Source of the DNA: Eubacterium sp.
Lineage (GTDB): Bacteria; Bacillota; Clostridia; Oscillospirales; Acutalibacteraceae
DNA: 64,000 bases
Assembly: GCA_017450645.1 (NCBI GenBank)
Contig: JAFSTE010000018.1
Span: 1-64,000, forward strand
Reading direction: 5' to 3'
Under the pieces are notes generated by a model. The model saw only the letters and a list, made by a program, of their open reading frames with translations, was not told the DNA's origin and made no database searches. Below, one piece after another: positions 51,305 to 58,500 of the stretch (the first letter of the stretch is position 1; each line of letters begins with the position of its first letter). A program made the position numbers and the translations under genes.

Positions 51305-52777
51305 TTGCAAAGAAAGCGTTTAATTGCAATACTGTTAATAATCACAGCGGCTGCTCTTATGAGTCAACCGCTTGTTAGTCTTGCGCTCACACGCTCAGAC
51401 GAGGGCGAGGCGGTGCTTTTGCAGGAGGACGACTTTGATTGCGCCGAAGTTTTAGGCGAGTCTAACTTTAAAGCTAACCGGTATCCTCAAAATGTCTATG
51501 ACTTGGTTTACAATTCGCTTAAAACAGTTAGCGAAAGAATTACTAACCTTCGTACATACGGAATATCCGTTGACGATGTCGACGCATTTTATTCCAATAT
51601 AATTAACGATAATCCCGATTTGTTCTATGTTTCGAGCTCGTTTATCTATTATTATAACGAGGCGTCTAATCTCGTTACGACAATAGTTCCTAAGTATGTC
51701 GACGAGATAGAGGATATACCCGCAGCGCAGATGCTTTTCGACGAGGGTGTAAATAAAGCCTTATCGTGTGTTGACAACTCTATGAACGATTTGCAAAAGG
51801 CTGTTACGCTTCACGATTATATCTGCTCCTATGCTGTATACCCGACGATTTACGACGAAAACGGCGCATATGTCGCTGCGTGGGATAAGAATATCTATCA
51901 CTCCGCCTACGGCTTCTTTTATGATTATAACGCCGTTTGCGCGGGATATACGCTTACATATTCATATCTTTTAAAAGAGCTTGGCATTGAGTCCGAGTAC
52001 GCCGTTTCGTCGCCTATGGAGCACGCCTGGAACAAAATTAAAATCGACGGCGAGTGGTACAATGTTGATATTACTTACGATAACTTCGACTTCGTTGAAG
52101 CCGAAAACACCTACGGCGTTGTTTCGCACAGATGCTTTTTAAAGAGCGACAGCTATTTTAAGGGTGAAGGCGGATTATATCACTACGGCTATGAGCTTTA
52201 CGACGGCTGCGACTCCGACAGTACCTTGTACGACGACGCGTTCTGGAACGATGTGAATACGAGCATTTATACGGTTGACGGCGATTTTTACTACCTCGAC
52301 CCGGTTTACGACAACCATACCGCTACGCTTGTAAAGCGTACGGCGGACGGTACCGAAACTACAATACCTAATTCTACTTTCAGAGGTGCTACACTTTCGT
52401 TTTCAAATAAGCCTACTGACGAAAACGGCGTGATTCATAAGGTTACTAAGAATGATATACTAATTAGATTTCAGTATATGGATAATAAGTTTTATGTGTC
52501 GGCGTATTCGTCAAACGGCGGAACACAGACCTCTATTGTGTCGCTTACCAAAGATGGCGAAAGGCATACCGTTTTAAGCGGACTCGGCTATCTTATTTCG
52601 CTCGGAAGTATTGACGGCGAGCTTGTGTACCAGACCTATGCCGATATGAGTACAGTTGTTACGCTCGATAAAAGGGAGTACTTCAGAAATAACCTTACAA
52701 CCTATAATTCCTATCCCGATGCCAACAACGACGGCGTAGTTAACGGACGCGACTGGGGATATATTATCAATAGTTAA
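51305..52777 (+). CDS. Secreted transglutaminase-like protein with half dockerin motif
   Basis: The 490-residue exported protein has a signal peptide (about residues 1-27), a transglutaminase-like domain (about 130-300) with catalytic triad Cys212 (NAVCAGYTLTYSY), His240 (MEHAWNKIK) and Asp255 (YNVDITYDNF), and a beta-rich region resembling DUF5050-type blades (about 310-460). The last residues, DANNDGVVNGRDWGYIIN, are a single dockerin-type calcium repeat. Dockerins normally need two, so cohesin binding is doubtful. TTG 51305 is chosen because AGGTGAT precedes it by 5 bases. Confidence 0.8.
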   Translation: MQRKRLIAILLIITAAALMSQPLVSLALTRSDEGEAVLLQEDDFDCAEVLGESNFKANRYPQNVYDLVYNSLKTVSERITNLRTYGISVDDVDAFYSNIINDNPDLFYVSSSFIYYYNEASNLVTTIVPKYVDEIEDIPAAQMLFDEGVNKALSCVDNSMNDLQKAVTLHDYICSYAVYPTIYDENGAYVAAWDKNIYHSAYGFFYDYNAVCAGYTLTYSYLLKELGIESEYAVSSPMEHAWNKIKIDGEWYNVDITYDNFDFVEAENTYGVVSHRCFLKSDSYFKGEGGLYHYGYELYDGCDSDSTLYDDAFWNDVNTSIYTVDGDFYYLDPVYDNHTATLVKRTADGTETTIPNSTFRGATLSFSNKPTDENGVIHKVTKNDILIRFQYMDNKFYVSAYSSNGGTQTSIVSLTKDGERHTVLSGLGYLISLGSIDGELVYQTYADMSTVVTLDKREYFRNNLTTYNSYPDANNDGVVNGRDWGYIINS

Positions 52778-52785
52778 TAAATTGT

Positions 52786-52814
52786 TTGACTATGCATTTT
52801 GTAAGTGCTATAAT
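52786..52814 (+). promoter_or_regulatory. Promoter of the epimerase gene
   Basis: TTGACT (52786-52791), a 17-base spacer and TATAAT (52809-52814), about 40 bases before the ATG. Confidence 0.8.
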
Positions 52815-52854
52815 AAAAAGGAAATAAATGTATAAATTTTGGAGGGTAAAATTT

Positions 52855-53874
52855 ATGAATGTTTTAATTTTCGGAGGAACCGGACTTCTCGGTTGCGCGG
52901 CTGCGCAGATTTTTATCGACAGAGGACATAAGGTTAAGACTATTGCTCTTCCTCCTCTTCCCGAAGGCGCTCCCATCCCTGAGGAGATGGATATTTCATT
53001 TGGCAACTTCCTCGAGCTTACTGACGAAGAACTTGAAAAGGCTATGACAGGCGTTGACGCATTTGTATATGCTGCAGGCGTTGACGAGCGTGTTGAATTC
53101 CCGGCACCTGTTTATGACGCTTATAAAAAGTTCAATATTGACCCCGTTGACCGCTGTCTTGCTATGGCTAAAAAGTGCGGCGTTAAGAGATGCGTTATCC
53201 TCGGCTCATACTTTGCATGGCTTGCTAAGGAGCGTCCTGATATGAAGCTTTGCGAAAAGCACCCCTACATCAGGTCGAGAATTGACCAGGAGGAAACTGC
53301 ATTTAAGTATGCCGACGACGATATGGGCGTAGCAGTTCTTGAGCTGCCTTATATCTTCGGTACACAGCCGGGTAGAAAACCTGTTTGGATTATCCTTATC
53401 GAGCAGCTTCAGAGATTTGAAAAAATGCCCGTTACGATGTACTCAAAGGGCGGTACTGCTATGCTTACCGTTCGTCAGGTTGGCGAGGCTATCGTAGGTG
53501 CTGCTGAGCAGGTTAAGGGCGCAAGAGCATACGGTATCTCTTGCTATAACCTCACATGGCGTCAGTTCCTTAAGATTGTTTATCGCGCTATGGACGGTAT
53601 CGAGGACAGAAAGATTGTAGGCGTTCCTAAGTGGACATTTAAGGCTTTCGGTCTTACAATGCGTAAGGATTACGAAAAGCGCGGTATCGAGTCAGGTATC
53701 GACCCGGTAGGACTTGCGGATATTATGGATATGAACCTCTTTATCCCGACAGACGACACCAAGGAGCTTGGCTGTACGCCTGATGACATCGAGGCTGCTA
53801 TCTTTGATTCAATCGCTCTTTCTAAAAAGGCGTATGAGGGCAATGCTAACCTTATCGGTATGCGCGGCGAATAA
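52855..53874 (+). CDS. NAD-dependent epimerase/dehydratase family protein
   Basis: A 339-residue extended short-chain dehydrogenase. The NAD-binding start is LIFGGTGLLGCAAAQIFIDR (GxxGxxG). DAFVYAAGVDERVEF follows, and the usual YxxxK catalytic pair is not obvious: the region reads HPYIRSRIDQEE, with Tyr and Arg rather than Lys four residues on. It may therefore be a non-standard member or an NmrA-like regulator. ATG 52855 has GGAGG 9 bases ahead and gives the correct fold start. It is monocistronic with its own promoter and terminator. Confidence 0.8.
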   Translation: MNVLIFGGTGLLGCAAAQIFIDRGHKVKTIALPPLPEGAPIPEEMDISFGNFLELTDEELEKAMTGVDAFVYAAGVDERVEFPAPVYDAYKKFNIDPVDRCLAMAKKCGVKRCVILGSYFAWLAKERPDMKLCEKHPYIRSRIDQEETAFKYADDDMGVAVLELPYIFGTQPGRKPVWIILIEQLQRFEKMPVTMYSKGGTAMLTVRQVGEAIVGAAEQVKGARAYGISCYNLTWRQFLKIVYRAMDGIEDRKIVGVPKWTFKAFGLTMRKDYEKRGIESGIDPVGLADIMDMNLFIPTDDTKELGCTPDDIEAAIFDSIALSKKAYEGNANLIGMRGE

Positions 53875-53886
53875 TAAAAGCATAAT

Positions 53887-53919
53887 AAAAAGGACAGCTC
53901 GTCTGAGTTGTCCTTTTTC
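53887..53919. terminator. Bidirectional terminator shared by epimerase gene and 6S-like RNA
   Basis: AAAAAGGACA/TGTCCTTTTT with inner CT/AG pairs. It follows the epimerase gene on plus and the 3' end of the 6S-like RNA on minus. Confidence 0.85.
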
Positions 53920-53923
53920 TATT

Positions 53924-54108
53924 AAATCCGCATATCCGCCCGTGCTGAAGATAACCTGCCGTTAAACGCAGGTGGGTTTTGCCCCTTGTACTTTACTGCT
54001 CCCAGCGTCCTTAAAAAAGGGAGGTCTGCAAACCGTACCCGGAGAACAAATCCCTTAAATTGATTGTTCGGGTTATTTAAGCAACGGGTTGTCGAGATAC
54101 GCAGATTT
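53924..54108 (-). ncRNA. ssrS: 6S-like RNA (SsrS candidate)
   Basis: No ORF fits. On minus, the first 14 bases (AAATCTGCGTATCT, 54108-54095) pair completely with the last 14 (GGATATGCGGATTT, 53937-53924) with three G-U pairs, giving a 185-nt closed rod. Next come CCCGTTGC with GCACGGG, a large open bubble with a hairpin on its 3' side (ACCTGC..GCAGGT), and an upper stem (CTCCC/GGGAG). Size, closing stem, bubble and 3' hairpin are the hallmarks of 6S RNA, which binds the housekeeping RNA polymerase in stationary phase. The 3' half also resembles E. coli 6S (CACCT-hairpin-AGGTTA). The upstream promoter was not clear. Confidence 0.6.
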
Positions 54109-54270
54109 GTTTGTGAGCGCTGCCTGTGGCAGATTAAGCGAACAAAAAGAATTGCGTAGCGGTCTAAATTTTGCCGCCGCTCCAAGGCGTGGAAAATTTA
54201 GGGCACCGCCCGCCGTTTGGTCATAACCTTCCAAACCGCGTGCAATTACTTTGTGTTTTTAAGTCTGGCC
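54109..54270. other. Noncoding segment with inverted repeats
   Basis: No credible gene is present. Hairpins include CTGCC/GGCAG (near 54121-54134), CTAAATTTT/AAAATTTAG (near 54166-54201) and GTTTGG/CCAAAC (near 54217-54238). It could hold the 5' region or promoter of the 6S-like RNA, or another degraded structured repeat. Confidence 0.4.
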
Positions 54271-54338
54271 AAAGGTCAAAGGTCAAAGGTCAAAGGTCAA
54301 AGACTACACTTGAGACTTGAGACTTGAGTCTTGAGACT
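54271..54338. repeat. Two adjacent heptamer tandem repeats
   Basis: AAAGGTC is repeated four times plus a partial unit (54271-54302), then ACTTGAG is repeated four times with one variant unit (54308-54338). Both have period seven and lie immediately after the DUF1292 gene on its strand. They are candidates for length variation between strains. Confidence 0.85.
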
Positions 54339-54346
54339 GCACCTGC

Positions 54347-54661
54347 TTACTGCTCCGGCTCGAAGTATTCAACCTCGTACTTTTCCTCAACCTTAGCCAT
54401 AAGTATATCGGATACCTGCTCGTACTCCATATCGTCCTGAATTTCCTCGAGGTATTCGTCGCCGTTCTCGTCCTCGACTACCTTAAGCACGATTACCTCA
54501 AAGTCGCCCTCGACGATATCCTCGTCGTCCTCTCTGTATTCGGTGATGGCTACATATACATCCTCGTCGCTCTCGTACCTTTCGAGAAGCTCAAAGAGTA
54601 ATTCGTTGCCGTCCTCATCGTTAACCGAAATGATATCGGGCTCATAAATTTCATTTTCCAT
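54347..54661 (-). CDS. DUF1292 family small acidic protein
   Basis: The 104-residue acidic protein matches DUF1292 (YrzB-like): it opens with DIISVNDEDGNELLFELLER, then YVAITEYRED and the conserved DEYLEEIQDDMEYEQVSDIL. It is cytoplasmic, function unknown. The open frame extends 42 codons upstream, but ATG 54661 follows GGAG at proper distance, and the upstream part is AT-rich non-family sequence. It faces away from the large noncoding RNA. Confidence 0.85.
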   Translation of the reverse strand: MENEIYEPDIISVNDEDGNELLFELLERYESDEDVYVAITEYREDDEDIVEGDFEVIVLKVVEDENGDEYLEEIQDDMEYEQVSDILMAKVEEKYEVEYFEPEQ

Positions 54662-54780
54662 AAACCAAATCTCCTTTAGCTTGTTTAGCCCTATTATATT
54701 ATTTTTAATTAAAATAGTCAATAGGGGAACGGCGATTGTATAAATTTTACAAAAAAATTTAAAAATGTTCAAAAAAACTA

Positions 54781-54809
54781 TTGACAAATGACAAAAGGTG
54801 TGCTATTAT
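54781..54809 (+). promoter_or_regulatory. Promoter of the large noncoding RNA
   Basis: TTGACA (54781-54786), a 17-base spacer and TATTAT (54804-54809). The predicted start is near 54816, at the beginning of the first stem. Confidence 0.85.
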
Positions 54810-54897
54810 AAGGTTGAACTTAAGGAGAGGCTCAGAATTTAAAGAAACGGAGATTTGTTAGAGCCAAAGTTCAAATTTAATAAGGAGGCTGAAAGTT

Positions 54898-54948
54898 ATG
54901 ATGAAACTTCAGATTGATGGTTCAGCCACCTGTACAGTATCCCAATAA
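54898..54948 (+). CDS. Possible 16-codon micro-ORF within the large RNA
   Basis: It encodes MMKLQIDGSATCTVSQ, with a full AAGGAGG box 9 bases upstream. The box lies in one arm of an 11-position stem whose other arm is inside the ORF, so translation could be gated by folding. It may equally be a chance ORF in a structured RNA. Confidence 0.25.
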   Translation: MMKLQIDGSATCTVSQ

Positions 54949-55362
54949 AATAACGAATGTTTTGGTCGACAGAGATAAAACGGAATTTATCTACGGACTG
55001 TATGATTGTTAAAGAGAAGAAAAGTTATTAGCAGGGATTGGAAAGTACTTACAGGTGTCGACTGAAAACTAAATAATAAAGTTATATAAGATTATTTTCC
55101 TGCTGATAATCAGAGCAGCGATGCTCTATAAAGATATCGGACAGAATATGAACCTTTAAATTTAAATAAATGAGGATAAACCGATGTTCTAAATAGTACG
55201 AACGGATATTAACCACGAGTAAAGAAAGGTATAATCCAATGTTCTAACTTAGTACGAACGATTATAAATCCACTTAAAGAAAGGTTTAATCCAATGGGCT
55301 AAGTAATTAATACCATAAAAATTAATTTTTAGGTATAGTCCAAATTAACGAAGTAATAACGG

Positions 55363-55391
55363 CTCCCGACCAAAAGGTCGGGAGTTTTTTT
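55363..55391 (+). terminator. Terminator of the large noncoding RNA
   Basis: CTCCCGACC/GGTCGGGAG with loop AAAA, followed by seven T residues. Confidence 0.95.
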
Positions 55392-55473
55392 GCTTTGAGA
55401 AGGGCAGAAACGCTTCGCTTTACATCTTTTGCGAAAGGGCGGTCGAAAGGGCGGGACTGTATATCGGCACCTT

Positions 55474-55495
55474 ACATATCAATATATTGATATGT
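55474..55495. promoter_or_regulatory. 22-bp perfect palindrome upstream of the surface-protein gene
   Basis: ACATATCAATA followed by its exact reverse complement, about 35 bases before the -35 box at 55530. It could be a dimeric repressor or activator site. Bases 55392-55473 otherwise hold a direct repeat of CGAAAGGGCGG but no gene. Confidence 0.45.
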
Positions 55496-55529
55496 TTACA
55501 AAATAATAGACTGATTTATAATAAATGTA

Positions 55530-55558
55530 TTGATTTTACTTTTAATTTATGATATTAT
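55530..55558 (+). promoter_or_regulatory. Promoter of the large surface-protein gene
   Basis: TTGATT (55530-55535), a 17-base spacer and TATTAT (55553-55558), 36 bases before the ATG. Confidence 0.7.
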
Positions 55559-55593
55559 AATATAGAACTAATATTTTTTTAAGGAGTGATTTT

Positions 55594-58500
55594 ATGACAC
55601 GATTACCTAAAAAAGTTATCGCAATCATGTTAACCGCCTTATTGGTAATAACATCCGTGCCATTTACCGCTTTTGCTTCTGAGGGCTTAACCAGGCTTAA
55701 CGAGGCTATCGACGCTTACGAAAGCGCTATGGACGGTACTGTATATACCAATATGAAGAATGCTTACTTAGCATATTACGAGGCGGTTAAGGTCAGGGAC
55801 ACTGCAACATACGGCACCCGCGACGATTTAAACCTTGACGCGTTAGCTCAAAACCTCGAAACGGCTACAGCCGCTATGAAGAAGTATGAGGTTAAGTTCA
55901 ACACCGTAACACCTTCTTTCCACGGTGACGACCTTACCGCATATGCAGGTACTGCTTATAACAACCTGCTTTATTCACCTCAGGTTGGTACAGATTCTGA
56001 TGCTGGTGCTACAGGCACTGCTGAAAACACAAATGCTAATGTTAAGTATGCGCTGTACTATGCACAGACAGTTTTTGCTTACGACGGCACAACTCAGCTT
56101 CGTATGCCTGTAATGATTTCTGCACAGCTTACATACTCTAAGACGAGATATATTTATGGTTGTTATCCTATTACTTCTGCAGAGAATTACGCTAACCATC
56201 CTTATCTGTCTCTTCCGGGATACTGGTATTCAGGTGATAATGTTACCGGTTGGAGCGACGACAATAACGGTAAGGACGGTAACTGGAGCTTTGCTGCACA
56301 GTTAGATGCTAATCTTCAGACGTTCGGTTATAATAACGAAACCGGCTACGGCTCGAATCAGTCTACCGACCACCGCTCACAAGAGCTTCCTCAGTACGGA
56401 ACTCTTTTCTGGTGGCAGGGCAGGACTTTCTTTGCCGCTAATATGCTGGATATTAATTATACTTTTGCACAAGGCGAGTATCTTAAAACCTTCCAGCCTC
56501 ACTGGTACATCTGTGCAAGTGAGTCTACAAACTCGGCAAATGACTTAACTACAATGCGCGGTAATAACATTATTTATGTTATTAACTTAAAAGCATTATC
56601 TGATTCTGTATTCAGCACCGATTATGCTAATGTCCTTAAATCTGTCGGCAAGTACAATAAGGACAATGCTGATATGGCTACCTTCCTCGGCGAGTTCGAT
56701 AAGGCAACATCATTTAACATTAATTCTTATGATTATACCGATACCGAGGCTAAGGCAAATGCCTGCGCTACACAGATTAAGACCCTTGTTGACAATCTTG
56801 CGCTCGCTAATAACGCGCTTGATGTTTCTAACACAACCGATTATTCCAAGCTCTTTAGCGCAATCAGCGACTATAAGGCAGTTTACGAGGCAGGTAATAC
56901 CGACTCTAAGTATCCTGCTGAAACATGGAGTAAGTTCGTTGACGCATACGAGGGCGCTATTGCTGCCGTTAACAATATCCCCGAAAACGGCTATGTTGAC
57001 GACTTCAGCGATAAGCCGGTTGCTTCTATCGCAGAAGCGCTTGACTTCCTACTTGATAAGGACGGCACCTGCGGCGTTGACAATGAGTATTCATACGACA
57101 GCACTACCGGTGTTGTTACAATTACCGGTACCGGTACTATGGAGAATTACGGCGAAACAGGCAATAGCCCGTTTGCCGGCAACACTAAGATTACTAAAGT
57201 TGTAATTGAAGAGGGCGTAACCTCTATCGGCGACTATGCATTTTATGACTGTACTAATCTTAAAGAGGTTAATATTCCTTCAACTGTAACAAGCGTTGGC
57301 GTTTCTGCTTTTGAAAACTGCTCGAGCCTTGAAACTATCGAGGTTCCTGCAGGTGCGCGTTATGAGGATAATGCATTTGACGGCTGCGACAATCTCGAAA
57401 GCGTTACCATCTCAAGCGGCGAGATTGCTTCTCACGAAGAGGACGACTATAACGCACCTTGGTATCAGCCGACTGTTAAAACGCTCGTTATTACTAACGG
57501 CGTAACCCTTATCGGCGAAAATGCGTTTAGCGACGCAACAAATATTGTTAAGCTTTCGGTACCTTGTGATATTCCGATTAATACCGCTTCTAATACCAAC
57601 GCTTTCAGAGGTATGACAAGCCTTAAGTATATTACAATTACTAAGGGTAAGACCGGCGTTATGATTGACTGGACCGGCAACTACACAAGGTCTCCCTGGT
57701 ACGGTAACAACACTAACGCAAGGTTAGAGATTACTGTTGAAAGCGGCGTTAAGAATATCGGCGCTCACTCGTTCCGCGGTTGTGACCATATCTTTGTTAT
57801 GGACCTTCCTGCAACGGTATCGAGAATCGGCGACCGTGCATTCCTTGACTGCACAGCTCTCGACGATATTACAATTTACGATAAAGACTGCGTGATTTAT
57901 GATGCAGCATCTACATTTGATAAAAATACTACTATTCACGGTTATGAGTATTCCACCGCTCAGGAGTATGCTACTAAGTATCAGCGCGACTTTATTCCGC
58001 TCGGCGCACATAGCCATAACTGGGTGGAAAAAGAAGTTATTGCACCCACTTGCGAAGGCCAGGGCTATACAATTTACGAATGTTCAGGATGTCACGATAC
58101 TAAGAACGACAATTATGAGCAGGCACTCGGTCACGATTACCAAAAGACTTCTACCGTTGTTGATCCTACCTGCGTTACGGAAGGCTATACGGTTTACGAG
58201 TGCTCACGATGCCACGCTAAAGATAACCGCGACTTTACTCCCGCTCTCCAGCATGACTATAAGGTTAAAGAGGTTATCTCACCTACCTGTATCGACGACG
58301 GCTACACCGTCTATAAGTGCTCAAGATGTACAAGCGAATACAGCTCAGACTTTATTGATGCAGGAGATGCATATCATAAGTATAATACTAACACTGTAAA
58401 TCCTACATGTACTGCTCAGGGCTATACAGAGTATGAGTGCGAATACTGTCATACGACCTATAAGGATAACTATGTAAGCGCTCTCGGTCATGATTACCAT

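Larger units (their letters stand above)
54816..55391 (+). ncRNA. Large structured noncoding RNA (about 576 nt), class unassigned
   Basis: Between a consensus promoter and a strong terminator there is no ORF over 20 codons. Strong pairings: TTGAACTT (54814-54821) with AAGTTCAA (54867-54874) enclosing GGCTC/GAGCC; AGGAGGCTGAA (54883-54893) with TTCAGCCACCT (54921-54931); AGATAAA/TTTATCT near 54973-54992; TTGGTCGACA (54962-54971) with TGTCGACTGA (55056-55065); TTATTAGCAGG (55025-55035) with CCTGCTGATAA (55099-55109). The last two cross, forming a pseudoknot. AGAGCA-GCGA-TGCTCT (55112-55127) is a GNRA hairpin. Three related units follow at 55174-55310. Size and host suit the ROOL class of giant RNAs, but I cannot confirm it. 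Confidence 0.72.

Noticed and set aside
54271..54338. CRISPR-like array
   Set aside because: Units are heptamers without spacers; no cas genes are present in the window.
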